64,000 bases of DNA from Acholeplasmataceae bacterium (GCA_021108415.1 JAIOQX010000003.1:310001-374000), one strand, 5' to 3'. Positions 25,628 through 35,096 are shown, numbered from the stretch's first letter. Numbers and translations are program-made. Notes: generated by a model from the sequence alone, not told the origin.

Positions 25628-27061
25628 TTATATTTTAACGCTTTTCATGTACATTGCTGTCAATCTCTTTCTTAGATAATGATTTGATAGTGAAAGCGGA
25701 AAAACAACTACTGTAGGTGACATAGCACTAATCCAGCTTTTTAAAGTGCTAATACTCATTGTTGTAAAAGATATAAACTTTCTGTTTTGCATTATGATTA
25801 ACATAAGATTTTGCATTTGCAATTTAGTTATCATTGAATGTTTAAATAGATAGTAGATATTGTTTTTTAGATATCGATGTAATTCTAAAATTTGATTTTG
25901 ATTTTGTATATACTGATAATTACTATTTATTCCTATTATACTTTTAGTATAATCATTTTTCTTTGCTGGTAAAACATATGTGGAAGTTAAAAATCTTAAC
26001 CTCTCGCGTAACAAGTAATATGCAAAATCATTTCTCTTAGGATTTAAACTCCGATGCTTTTTAAACTCGCTAAATAATTTATAAGCTCTTGTTTTATATT
26101 TATAAATTTTTGTTTGTGGAATATCAATATGAAAAGAACAAATGTTTTTAGCTTTATTTAAATTCCAATTAAATCTATATCCTAAATATGAAAAATCAAT
26201 ATATGTTTTCTTAATTTTATGTATTGCACCCTTTTTTGATAGACTGTATAATTTTAGGTAGTCTATGTACTCTGTATAAGTTGCAATTGATGAAGTTTCA
26301 GTAATTTTCTTATAATGTTTATTCATATATATACTTACTATTTTTGTTTTTTGATCATTAAGTGATAATTGGTAACTTTCAATTGTATCCTTAACTCTTG
26401 CATAAAACTCTTTTACTTCATCATCATGAAAGTTTCGATTAAATACTAGCAAAATATCATCAACATATCGCTCAGAAAAAATAAGTGAGTTATCAATTGT
26501 TTTTAGAGTTTTGTCTAAACTACTAAAAAATACTTCTGATAATACATTACTTAGTTCAGTACCTTGATGAACACCAACTTTAGAACTTGGATTTGAGTCT
26601 AAATAATGAATGATGAGGTTAATATCATTAGTATTTAATATTCTATTCTTTCTAATTATCTCAACCAATTTATCGTGTGGTATGCTATCGAAAAATTTGC
26701 TAATATCGAGTTTCATTATGGTAATTCTATTATTACTTGTAAATATATTGCTCAACACTATTATATTGGAATTTCTACTTGAGTTTCTTATTGAGAAAAA
26801 CAAACTTAGTTTTTTAGAAATTGAGTGAATTAAAACTTTATTTTTTTGTGTAGTTTTATAAACTGTACGTTTAGAATTTAACTTCATTTTGCTTAGTGGT
26901 TCAAAAACTTGAATAGATTTGTTATATTTATAAAGAACATTAGAAAACCAAGTTTCAAGATCCACATTATTCGCAAACCCTAAAGATTTTAGATCTATGT
27001 TATCCATTGGAGATAGATCTGCAGCACTTTCTTTTAGACTATAATGTGAAAGTAGTGACAT
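25628..27061 (-). CDS. drt3a: Antiphage reverse transcriptase, DRT type 3 subunit A (Drt3a-like)
   Basis: A 477-aa reverse transcriptase of the unknown-group defence type. Palm motifs are in order: IMKLDISKFFDSIPHDKL (motif A, catalytic Asp), VGVHQGTELSNVLSEVFFSSLD (motif B), FSERYVDDILLVF (motif C, YVDD) and YQLSLNDQKTKI (motif D), then FSYLGYRF. No maturase, HNH or integrase domain follows; the C-terminal 180 residues are helical and basic. The partner RT is divergent, and a structured element lies 27 bases upstream on the same strand. GAGG lies eight bases before the ATG. The two-RT layout is that of DRT3 (UG3 plus UG8). Subtype is by motif and context recognition, not by search. Confidence 0.75.
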   Translation of the reverse strand: MSLLSHYSLKESAADLSPMDNIDLKSLGFANNVDLETWFSNVLYKYNKSIQVFEPLSKMKLNSKRTVYKTTQKNKVLIHSISKKLSLFFSIRNSSRNSNIIVLSNIFTSNNRITIMKLDISKFFDSIPHDKLVEIIRKNRILNTNDINLIIHYLDSNPSSKVGVHQGTELSNVLSEVFFSSLDKTLKTIDNSLIFSERYVDDILLVFNRNFHDDEVKEFYARVKDTIESYQLSLNDQKTKIVSIYMNKHYKKITETSSIATYTEYIDYLKLYSLSKKGAIHKIKKTYIDFSYLGYRFNWNLNKAKNICSFHIDIPQTKIYKYKTRAYKLFSEFKKHRSLNPKRNDFAYYLLRERLRFLTSTYVLPAKKNDYTKSIIGINSNYQYIQNQNQILELHRYLKNNIYYLFKHSMITKLQMQNLMLIIMQNRKFISFTTMSISTLKSWISAMSPTVVVFPLSLSNHYLRKRLTAMYMKSVKI

Positions 27062-27087
27062 AATTATAACCTCGTTTCTAAAGAATA

Positions 27088-27201
27088 AGGAGCTTAAGTG
27101 TGTGTATTTAGCAAATGAATTTGCAAAATATCTTTCCCAATTTACTTAAAGAATTAAGTGTTAAACTAAACTCGTAAAAATTGGGCGTTGTATAAGCTCC
27201 T
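27088..27201 (-). ncRNA. Probable DRT3 template ncRNA
   Basis: This 114-nt element lies between the divergent RT genes. Read on the minus strand, AGGAGCTTA at the 5' end pairs perfectly with TAAGCTCCT at the 3' end (P1, 9 bp). Inside, CCCAATTT pairs with AAATTGGG, enclosing ACTTAA/TTAAGT with a TTCT loop. GCAAAT/ATTTGC then forms a further small hairpin. One base before the P1 3' strand is ACACACAC, apparently unpaired. A -35 TTGTAA, 17-base spacer and -10 TATAAT place transcription start at about the first base of P1. I infer an RNA whose AC repeat is the template for one of the reverse transcriptases. It may be processed from a longer transcript running into drt3a. Confidence 0.72.
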
Positions 27202-27216
27202 CATTTCAATTATAAT
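27188..27216 (+). promoter_or_regulatory. Promoter of drt3b
   Basis: -35 TTGTAT, 17-base spacer, -10 TATAAT, with start expected near 27223. It overlaps the oppositely directed ncRNA promoter and the 5' end of the ncRNA. Confidence 0.6.
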
Positions 27217-27237
27217 ATAATGTGTATACTATTACAA
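27209..27237 (-). promoter_or_regulatory. Promoter of the DRT3 ncRNA and drt3a
   Basis: Minus-strand -35 TTGTAA, exactly 17 bases, -10 TATAAT, then seven bases to AGGAGC, the start of the closing stem. Confidence 0.7.
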
Positions 27238-27252
27238 TGGAAGGTGAAAAAA

Positions 27253-29253
27253 ATGCTAAATAATACTTCAAGATTCCTTTTAACAGATGTATTACCTTAT
27301 GAGATTCCGGTCATATTCACAAATAAAAACTTTGTCTACTATATTTCTAAAAATTACAGAAATACCAAATTTTATGATTTTGAAAAAGCATTAAAAAAAC
27401 ACTCAGTTCCATTCAAATTCAAAATCATTAAAGACTCAAATGTAAATCGAACAATAAGTTTGATGAACCCTATTGCTCAATTACAGTCTCTCTATTTTAT
27501 TGAAAAATATCAATATGATATATTGCAGTATGTAAATATTTATGGGTTGAATTCATTAAGGAAGCCTTCTGATGTTAGTCCTATTTATTTGAGTGATAAA
27601 TTAAAAAAAAAGATATTCAATAAAATAATAACTAATGCAGAATCACTAAATATAGATAACTTACTTGAGGATATTGAGATATCACCTTTTTTCGAAAGTT
27701 ATTTTTCTAATACACCGTATTCAAGAATCCATGAATTTCAAGATGATGGAGAAATAATAAAACTCGAGAGACGTTTTAAGTATTTATTGAAAACTGATTT
27801 ACAAGATTGCTTTAATTCAATCTATACACATTCAGTTTCATGGTCCTACACTGGTGATAAAGATATAGCAAAAGAAAAAACATCTCATAATTCATTTGAT
27901 AAGATGTTTGATACATTAATGCAAAAATCAAATTATAAAGAAACGAATGGTATTTTAATCGGATCAAATTTATCTCGTATTTTTGCGGAAATTATATTTT
28001 GTAAAATTGATTATTCTATTATCAAGGAGTTGAAGAATGAGAATTTAAAGGAAAACAAAGATTTTAAATATTACCGATACATTGATGATATTTTTGTTTT
28101 TTCTAATGATCGGACAGAATTAGAACTAATAAGAAAATGTATCGAGAGGAACTTCGAGTCATTCAATTTAAGGATCAATATGAGTAAAACATATATTGAT
28201 CAAAGACCATTCAGTTTTAACCGTAACTGGTACTTTGAGTCAAAAGAAATTATTAGTTCTCTGGAATCGTTTAATACGAATGAAAGACTAACCCTAGATT
28301 CTTTAATTGAAGGAAAAGATGAATTAAAAAACATTTTTGTAATAGACTATAAACTTATGTTTCTTATGATAAAAGGAATTATAAAAAAATATCCATCTAG
28401 TGAAATACGAATTGGGAATTATTTATCATCTTCATTGATTGGGGTGTCTTTCACAATGATGAATCACATTTCAAAATTAGATGAAAGTAAAAAGAGTAAT
28501 TACTTAAAGCAAAAACATATAGAATCATTCTTTAATAACTTGATGAATATGATTGTATATATAACAGCTATTAATTTGAGCTATTCTTCAGTTAATAATT
28601 TGTTTCAATTTATATCATTAATGAAGATAAATTATGTTGATATCTTCGATAATTCTAGAGTAAAAAATAATTACCATTTTATTATTAATGATATTGAAAA
28701 TATAATAGAATCAAACTTTGGAAAAACTGAAGTATCGAATTTAATAATACTATTAAGTTTAATTCAAGAAGAAATAAATATTAACTCATTAAAACATTTT
28801 TTTAAGTGTTTTAATGAAACAGAAGATTACGATATATTTATTTTTATTGCATTAGCATTTTATGTTAAGAATAACATTTCCAATCTAGAAACTAAAAACG
28901 AATTCATTGATTTAATAAATAAGATTGTGAACAAAAGAATAGATAGTTTTATAAATTCTTCATATTTCTCTAATACTTCAAAAACAAATGTGAATGATTT
29001 TAGTGATAAAGCTATTAGATCAAACCAATATTATTTTCTTAATGCATTTTACCATTATCCATTAACGAGTTTAGAAAATAAAAAAAATATTGAGAAACTA
29101 ATATATAATCCTAAGTATAAATCATCTGATAAAATTATGATCTTAATGAGTGGATTTAAAGGTTCATTTATTGATTGGGATCAAAAATTAGAAGATTCAT
29201 TAAAAATACTATTATTAAATAAAAAAATTTCAACTCAAAACTCTGATATTTAA
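27253..29253 (+). CDS. drt3b: Antiphage reverse transcriptase, DRT type 3 subunit B (Drt3b-like)
   Basis: A 666-aa protein if it starts at MLNNTSRFLLTDVLPYEIP (27253), preceded by GGAAGGTG; the track's 11 extra residues lack a ribosome site. The N-terminal LTDVLPYEIPVIFTNKNFVYYISKN is typical of large abortive-type RTs. Palm motifs: LLKTDLQDCFNSIYTHSVSW (motif A, catalytic Asp), GILIGSNLSRIFAEIIFCKID (motif B) and FKYYRYIDDIFVFSNDRTEL (motif C, YIDD). About 330 residues of alpha-helical sequence without recognisable domains follow, reminiscent of the helical C-termini of AbiA/AbiK-like RTs. It is divergent from drt3a. Assignment to the UG8/Drt3b class is by recognition and architecture. Confidence 0.75.
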   Translation: MLNNTSRFLLTDVLPYEIPVIFTNKNFVYYISKNYRNTKFYDFEKALKKHSVPFKFKIIKDSNVNRTISLMNPIAQLQSLYFIEKYQYDILQYVNIYGLNSLRKPSDVSPIYLSDKLKKKIFNKIITNAESLNIDNLLEDIEISPFFESYFSNTPYSRIHEFQDDGEIIKLERRFKYLLKTDLQDCFNSIYTHSVSWSYTGDKDIAKEKTSHNSFDKMFDTLMQKSNYKETNGILIGSNLSRIFAEIIFCKIDYSIIKELKNENLKENKDFKYYRYIDDIFVFSNDRTELELIRKCIERNFESFNLRINMSKTYIDQRPFSFNRNWYFESKEIISSLESFNTNERLTLDSLIEGKDELKNIFVIDYKLMFLMIKGIIKKYPSSEIRIGNYLSSSLIGVSFTMMNHISKLDESKKSNYLKQKHIESFFNNLMNMIVYITAINLSYSSVNNLFQFISLMKINYVDIFDNSRVKNNYHFIINDIENIIESNFGKTEVSNLIILLSLIQEEININSLKHFFKCFNETEDYDIFIFIALAFYVKNNISNLETKNEFIDLINKIVNKRIDSFINSSYFSNTSKTNVNDFSDKAIRSNQYYFLNAFYHYPLTSLENKKNIEKLIYNPKYKSSDKIMILMSGFKGSFIDWDQKLEDSLKILLLNKKISTQNSDI

Positions 29254-29344
29254 AAACAATAGAGAAATTTAGTCTCAGCTAAAAATTTCATTAAATACAT
29301 AATTATTAATTAATATATTCCTATCTTATAATTACACACTATTT

Positions 29345-30904
29345 TTAATGGTTTTCATGACAATGTGGACATATAATATCCCCATTATGATCAATCTTAG
29401 TTATATTTCTATAATACATCAATGATTCCACTTGTTTTTCGTAATACCAATATTCATCATGTTTGAAATCAGATTTCTTAATTACATATTTCTTTAAATG
29501 TGCATTATCGGTATAGAAGAAGTGTTTACCAGTGGTTTTGCAAACATCTCCTTTAATCTGAGTCATACAATCACTACATTGATAAAAATCCTTATAAGGA
29601 TCTTTAACTAACTTACCACCACAAAAGGGACATACGTCTCTTTTTTTGTCTGAATAGATCATACCTCTTAAGACGATTTGTTGAATTCGTCTAAACGAGT
29701 CAATATCTCTCATAGAGATATAGACATCATCTCTTTTTAAATAATCATCATCAAATTGATTAACAACTATAATTTCACTGACACCATAGAGTTTTTTATA
29801 TCCTGATAATACTTTGTTATCATAGGTACTATTGACTAACATGATTTTATAAGTCTTATCTTTTGTAAAGTATAATAAAATCTCTTTTTTATTGTTATTA
29901 AAGATATCTAAAGTCCAATCTTTAAACGTAAAAGTCACTCCAAGAGAGTTTAAATCTATTTTGTATTGTGGATCAATTTCAAAATTAAAATGGCCTACCG
30001 CAAATATAACAAGCATCTGCACATACATTAAGTAGTTTTGTTTCATCAATTCAATATCGATTAAAGGTTTATCCTCATCAACAGTAATCTGATGTGTTTG
30101 AATATACTTATAAGTCTTATAAATCTTGCGATAATCTTTTTGCATCAAAAAGATATTCGTCTTTTTAAGTTTTAGCTTTCTATTTCTATTTAAGTTTTTT
30201 TGATAGATCGGTTTGTTTAATCTTGGATTGATGGTTCTACTGATAAAAGTTAATTCTTTTAAAAGCTCTTTTGACAAATTAAAATATTGGCTTAAATCTC
30301 TGATATAGCCTGTATGAAGCTTTCCAAGCGCTAGAAAGTAATTAACATGGTTTACTTTTTCAAGCAAATTAAATCTCATGATATTACTTGCATATAACAA
30401 AGAATTAAGGGTGCGTCTATTTTGTTTAATCATAGATAAGACATCATCAATAAAATTACAAAAGATGATGTTTTCATAAATAGAAGAATCATCTTCATAA
30501 GTTCTTGTTAGAAGCTTTCTTGGTTTTACACCTTTTCTTGTGATGTTTGTTACATTTTGGCTATGATTTGCAAGATGAAGTAATGTATTATGGTTGATAA
30601 TGCGTGCATTTTCAACCGGTAAGACATCATCAGTATCTTTTAAGACAATAATTGGTTTGTTAAATATTCTTTTGATTGCTGGTGTTGATTTTTTGATCTC
30701 TTTGATCAAAAGATCTAGTGTTGTAAAATCAAAGTCTGGTTCAATAGAAAACAACGTCATATCGTGTACGACGTAGTAATCAAATTCTATATATGAAATC
30801 ACTTGATGTTTTTTAACAAAGTTTTGTATACTTTCAAATAGAGATGCAAATCTGTTATATTCAGCAATCGTTAATTCATCAAAATCTTTTCTAATCTTAT
30901 TCAT
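29345..30904 (-). CDS. McrC-like DUF2357-type protein with C-terminal zinc ribbons
   Basis: A 519-aa protein encoded directly after a McrB-like ATPase (8-base overlap), the position of McrC. The RKLLTRTYEDDSSIYENIIFCNFIDDVL segment (about 130-157) matches the YxTxENRFVK region of DUF2357/McrC-like proteins. A basic helical region follows (LNRNRKLKLKKTNIFLMQKDYRKIYKTYKYI). The part corresponding to the nuclease (DWTLDIFNNNKKEILLYFTKDKTYKIMLV) shows no clear PD-(D/E)xK triad. The C-terminus has CPFCGGKL with CSDC spaced for a zinc ribbon, and a final CPHCHENH. Possible roles are nucleic-acid binding or an unusual effector; the function is not established. Confidence 0.6.
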   Translation of the reverse strand: MNKIRKDFDELTIAEYNRFASLFESIQNFVKKHQVISYIEFDYYVVHDMTLFSIEPDFDFTTLDLLIKEIKKSTPAIKRIFNKPIIVLKDTDDVLPVENARIINHNTLLHLANHSQNVTNITRKGVKPRKLLTRTYEDDSSIYENIIFCNFIDDVLSMIKQNRRTLNSLLYASNIMRFNLLEKVNHVNYFLALGKLHTGYIRDLSQYFNLSKELLKELTFISRTINPRLNKPIYQKNLNRNRKLKLKKTNIFLMQKDYRKIYKTYKYIQTHQITVDEDKPLIDIELMKQNYLMYVQMLVIFAVGHFNFEIDPQYKIDLNSLGVTFTFKDWTLDIFNNNKKEILLYFTKDKTYKIMLVNSTYDNKVLSGYKKLYGVSEIIVVNQFDDDYLKRDDVYISMRDIDSFRRIQQIVLRGMIYSDKKRDVCPFCGGKLVKDPYKDFYQCSDCMTQIKGDVCKTTGKHFFYTDNAHLKKYVIKKSDFKHDEYWYYEKQVESLMYYRNITKIDHNGDIICPHCHENH

Positions 30905-33566
30905 TATCTAATTGTTTAATAAATGAAGCACATAGATCTAAATGAAGCGCTTCAAAATCAAATATAAGTTTTTCAATGTCATCGATGGTCTTTAATTCTA
31001 GTTTTGCGACGACTTTAGATAATAAGATTTTTTCGATTGCTTCATTTTCTACATCTTCTTCAGGAAAACATGCTTTATATAAATTAACGAAATCTTCGAT
31101 TTGTTTTAAGATACGATTCCCAAATGAAATATTATAAGGCGCAAGTAAAACTTCAACTTGTTTGATGATCTCATTGTTTTCAGCATCGAAATCTCCAGTT
31201 TTCTTTGCGTCTTCAAATAATTTATTTATGGTTTGATAATCATAGTATTTAGGCATTAAAGGTGAAGAGAAGTTTCGAACCTTAGGTGCTCTTTTGGTAA
31301 AGTTAATGGTATGTGCTCTATCATAGACCTTATCAGAGATCACAAATGTTGATTCATCACGATTAGCTGTACCAATAAACCAAATGTTAGGTGCAACTTT
31401 TAATGTATGTCCATGTTCTAGTGCTAGATAGTCTTGGTTATCTTCATCCTTTTTATGTAGATTAATATTAATCAATTTAATTTCTCTTTGATTCTCTTCA
31501 TTTTCCATCAAGGATAGAAAATCAGAGAAGTAGTATTCTATTCTTGATAGATTCATTTCATCTAACAAAATAAAAGTAAATATATCAGGGTTTAATGCCG
31601 CTTTATATAATGCAAGCGTAAACTTTTTTGGTGTATATTTCATTGAAAACTCATTGTAATAACCTAAAAGTTCATTCTTATCTTTCCATGATGACTCAAC
31701 TTCTATGATTTCACAATTTCCTAAAATAGCTTCAGAGAAGATTTTAGGAAGACTAGTTTTACCTGTCCCACTCATACCTTGTAAGATTGAAAGCTTACTT
31801 GCACCAAGACCTGCAACAAACGTTGCGATATCTTGTGGTGTATAAGATAAGTGAAGTCTTGAGTTTTTAGCATATGAAACAATAAAGTGAATGAGTTCAT
31901 TTAACGAGGTTTCTTTGACTTTTGATACTTTTCTTAATTTTAAATCTTGCGCATACTGATCAATTTTAGAATCAATTTCACTAAATGATGGACATGGATC
32001 AAATACTATTTCATCTTCTGTGATTTGATTTGAGTTTGTCTGTGTATCACCTACTGCAAGACCAGATGCATCAGATGCTAACAAATTCTCGTTTTCAAAG
32101 GATTTTCTAATAAACATGACAATCAGAATCCCTAAAGATACTAAAAGTGCATAAATGGCATCAGTACCAATGATATAATCAAAGATTAAAGTATCTGGTA
32201 TATCAACTTGATAATAGTTAAAGATATCAACGATTGCGATTTGATTGATTTCATTTGCGATTTGGAAGTAGTATCCTGACACACCAATGATAAACACAAA
32301 AAATATATTGACAATCGTTGTTAGTTTAACAATTGATTTAAAATGGCTATCCTTAGAAAGATATGATGCAAGTGTAATGACAAAACATAGTCCAATAGAG
32401 ATTAACATTGCGACCAATAAAAATGCTCCCAATGAATAACTTGGATCAAGACTTGCATAATCTCTTAAGATATTAAATCCTGTTAGATTGACAAAATCTT
32501 CATATGTACCAGCAGTAACAGTTATTTTAATGATTGGAAGAAATAGCATTAAGACGGTTACTGCAGTTAATAAAACAATATATAATAAAGGCTCAACTCG
32601 AGGATATTTAAGTGTAGATTCTTTATATGTTTCTTGATTATAAGCACTATATTTACCTTTAATGATGGAATAGATGATATAAATTACTGCCATTAGGATT
32701 AATGGAATAAAAGCTATAGTCGATGAGACATCCCCTAATGTATAGTTATAATATATATCTATCGTTAATCCAGTTAAGAAAAACAGGATCGTTGTGATAA
32801 ACACAAAGGTAATGAGTGATTTTGATTTTTGGATAAACTTTTCTTTATCATAAAAGTAAATGGATAAAGCATTTGCCATATATAAAAAGATAGATAAGAA
32901 GATTGAAAAGTTTACGATAAAATAAATAATGGTAATTAAATTTGTATCACCAGAGAATAAGACACGAACTAAAGATGCATGATATGTATCACCTGATTCT
33001 AATAGAGAATAAAGTGGAATTAAAAACGTTGTTAGAAAAACCAATATAGCTGCAGCATCAATAAACAAGATATTTAAAGGAAATTTAGTATTTGATAAGC
33101 TTTTTTCATTTGGATTTGTTTTTAGATTTTTGGATTTATCAAGTACTTTGTTTCTAAAGATAAGAAACACAAATGTAGAAATTGTTAATAAGATATTAAA
33201 TATAATTAAAATCATTGTAAAAATTGTAAAAACAGATTCATAGGATTGAAAAACAATTAAGCCGACACTAAAACCTAAGAATGAAACAAAGGAAGCCATA
33301 TATCCCCATGTATGTTTCTTAAAGAAACTATAGACTGATAAGAGTAGTGGAAGAATTGATATAAAAAATAAAATCATAAAGATTAGGGCAAAGTTATTTG
33401 CACTATCACCTGATGATACATTAAAAGATAGGGACCATAAATTATCTACTTCATATGGCACTTTTAGTTTGAGTGACATAATCCATAGATTAATTAAAAA
33501 GATAATCAGATTAACTCCAAGAATTAATGTTCCAAGAAACCAGGCCTTATTAAATAAATTTTTCAT
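30897..33566 (-). CDS. Membrane-embedded McrB-like AAA+ ATPase
   Basis: An 889-aa protein. The first roughly 500 residues contain about 12 predicted membrane helices (for example FLGTLILGVNLIIFLINLWI and YALLVSLGILIVMFI). After a linker comes a cytoplasmic AAA+ domain with Walker A LQGMSGTGKTSL (about 595), the McrB-like ESSWKDKNELLGYYN, Walker B FILLDEMNLSR and sensor-1 IWFIGTANRDEST. Classical McrB is soluble with an N-terminal DNA-reader domain; here membrane helices take that place. AAAGGGG precedes the ATG and a TATAAT promoter lies upstream. It forms a two-gene operon with the DUF2357-type gene. Defence is a plausible role but is inferred from family and neighbourhood. Confidence 0.7.
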   Translation of the reverse strand: MKNLFNKAWFLGTLILGVNLIIFLINLWIMSLKLKVPYEVDNLWSLSFNVSSGDSANNFALIFMILFFISILPLLLSVYSFFKKHTWGYMASFVSFLGFSVGLIVFQSYESVFTIFTMILIIFNILLTISTFVFLIFRNKVLDKSKNLKTNPNEKSLSNTKFPLNILFIDAAAILVFLTTFLIPLYSLLESGDTYHASLVRVLFSGDTNLITIIYFIVNFSIFLSIFLYMANALSIYFYDKEKFIQKSKSLITFVFITTILFFLTGLTIDIYYNYTLGDVSSTIAFIPLILMAVIYIIYSIIKGKYSAYNQETYKESTLKYPRVEPLLYIVLLTAVTVLMLFLPIIKITVTAGTYEDFVNLTGFNILRDYASLDPSYSLGAFLLVAMLISIGLCFVITLASYLSKDSHFKSIVKLTTIVNIFFVFIIGVSGYYFQIANEINQIAIVDIFNYYQVDIPDTLIFDYIIGTDAIYALLVSLGILIVMFIRKSFENENLLASDASGLAVGDTQTNSNQITEDEIVFDPCPSFSEIDSKIDQYAQDLKLRKVSKVKETSLNELIHFIVSYAKNSRLHLSYTPQDIATFVAGLGASKLSILQGMSGTGKTSLPKIFSEAILGNCEIIEVESSWKDKNELLGYYNEFSMKYTPKKFTLALYKAALNPDIFTFILLDEMNLSRIEYYFSDFLSLMENEENQREIKLININLHKKDEDNQDYLALEHGHTLKVAPNIWFIGTANRDESTFVISDKVYDRAHTINFTKRAPKVRNFSSPLMPKYYDYQTINKLFEDAKKTGDFDAENNEIIKQVEVLLAPYNISFGNRILKQIEDFVNLYKACFPEEDVENEAIEKILLSKVVAKLELKTIDDIEKLIFDFEALHLDLCASFIKQLDNE

Positions 33567-33639
33567 AAACTAAAATCCCCTTTATAATGGTTTGAACTAG
33601 ATGTTTAATCTTATCTTTGATATATAAATACTTATTCAT

Positions 33640-33668
33640 ATTATATCATATGTTATCTTGATAATTAA
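33640..33668 (-). promoter_or_regulatory. Promoter of the membrane McrB-like operon
   Basis: Minus-strand -35 TTAATT, 17-base spacer, -10 TATAAT, about 75 bases before the ATG. Confidence 0.45.
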
Positions 33669-33811
33669 ATTACAAAAGTATTAAGAACATATAAGAAATG
33701 ATAACTAGTTTTATTGTCTTTACTGCATTGTTTATTATAAGATTTGTGATAAAATAAATGTATAAAATAATGATGCATATCTTAAAGATATGACATCGAG
33801 GGGAGTTTAAG

Positions 33812-35077
33812 ATGAAAAAAATAAGTTTAGTTTTAATCATGCTTTTATTGATTGTCTTAGTTTCGTGTACACCTAAAGAAGATATTGTCGTAGAAACACA
33901 ATTACCTAAAACATTAAAAGAAGCTGTCAATCTTTATCAAGATAAATTGACAGCTATTATTGATGAAGATGAAAATAGCGATCAAAATCTTTTAACAAGA
34001 TTTTATAATGATACACCATATGATCCAAATGATATGATACATAGAGATGTTTATTTGAGTATTTATAATGAGCAGATCGATAACGCTAATCATGTTCAAC
34101 TCACACCTTATTTATCTAGCTATAAAGATTTATTGATTGAAATCAATGAAATTTTAGTTGAATATGAGATTGATGAGTTAAATGTAGATATTCAAATTGA
34201 TTTTAATAACGAAGTATCTCTAGAGGCCAATGTTTTTTTATCTCTTGATAAAGGTGTCGTGATTAAGTTTACAGGTAAAAGTGTATTTTTGGAAAGACCT
34301 GTTTTATATAGTATAAAAATGGGATATGAAGAAGACATCTTTTTTGTCAAAGAGTTAAAACAATACAATGACGAAAAAGATCAAGATAAGTTCTTTTATT
34401 TTGAATTTCTAGAAGATACCTCTTTAATCGAAATCGATTATAGAGATGATGATAATTATCGTTATCAATATAAAAATCAAGTCAATAACGAGTTATTTGA
34501 TATTTATTTTATGGCAAATGACTATGGATTAGATGATTATGTCTTAATGTGGTTTAATCCAGAGACTAATATTAGAACCATTTATTCTGATGGCTATGAG
34601 CCAATCAGACATTTTGAAGTCTTTAATGAAAAAACAAATATATTTAGCTACACTGATTACCTAGATGGTATGATCAATATTAGATTCCAACTCTTAGAAG
34701 CGACTGGCTGGGATTATGCGTATCTTGACAGTAATGCACATAGAAATCAAGGAGTCTATAAAAATAATGTGATGTTATTTGAAGAAGATGACTATAGACA
34801 ATTTAATGTGGATTTAAATGAAGAATATAGGTTTGCAAATGTCGGTGTGATGATTGATTTAAGTAAAGATGATTTAAATGATGAAATTTTGAATCTTCAT
34901 GCATATGATATGGAGTTTAATCATCCTGAGATCACAATGGCATATATCAGTCAAACCATTGATAACTCATATGAAGAAAGTAAGCATCTAGCAGTATATA
35001 GAGGTATAGATTTTTATGGTGAGAATGTTAGAGATGATCTATATCAACAATTAGACAGTGATTTAACAGATTCATAA
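33812..35077 (+). CDS. Lipoprotein of unknown function
   Basis: A 421-aa secreted lipoprotein. The signal peptide MKKISLVLIMLLLIVLVSC has lipobox LVSC (acylated Cys 19), then TPKEDIVVETQLPKTLKEAV. The mature protein is acidic and rich in Asp, Tyr and Asn, with alternating strand-like segments; no domain is recognised. GAGGGGAG precedes the ATG. The RDD gene follows after 19 bases with GGAGGG, so both are probably co-transcribed. Confidence 0.75.
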   Translation: MKKISLVLIMLLLIVLVSCTPKEDIVVETQLPKTLKEAVNLYQDKLTAIIDEDENSDQNLLTRFYNDTPYDPNDMIHRDVYLSIYNEQIDNANHVQLTPYLSSYKDLLIEINEILVEYEIDELNVDIQIDFNNEVSLEANVFLSLDKGVVIKFTGKSVFLERPVLYSIKMGYEEDIFFVKELKQYNDEKDQDKFFYFEFLEDTSLIEIDYRDDDNYRYQYKNQVNNELFDIYFMANDYGLDDYVLMWFNPETNIRTIYSDGYEPIRHFEVFNEKTNIFSYTDYLDGMINIRFQLLEATGWDYAYLDSNAHRNQGVYKNNVMLFEEDDYRQFNVDLNEEYRFANVGVMIDLSKDDLNDEILNLHAYDMEFNHPEITMAYISQTIDNSYEESKHLAVYRGIDFYGENVRDDLYQQLDSDLTDS

Positions 35078-35096
35078 GATCTTAATTGGAGGGAAA

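Noticed and set aside
27220-27252. Upstream ATG of drt3b
   Set aside because: No ribosome site before 27220, which falls at about the predicted transcription start; GGAAGGTG supports 27253.
25628-29253. Group II intron or retron as explanation of the reverse transcriptases
   Set aside because: No maturase or HNH domain, no intron domain V-like structure, and no msr/msd arrangement. Two divergent RTs with a central ncRNA fit DRT3 better.
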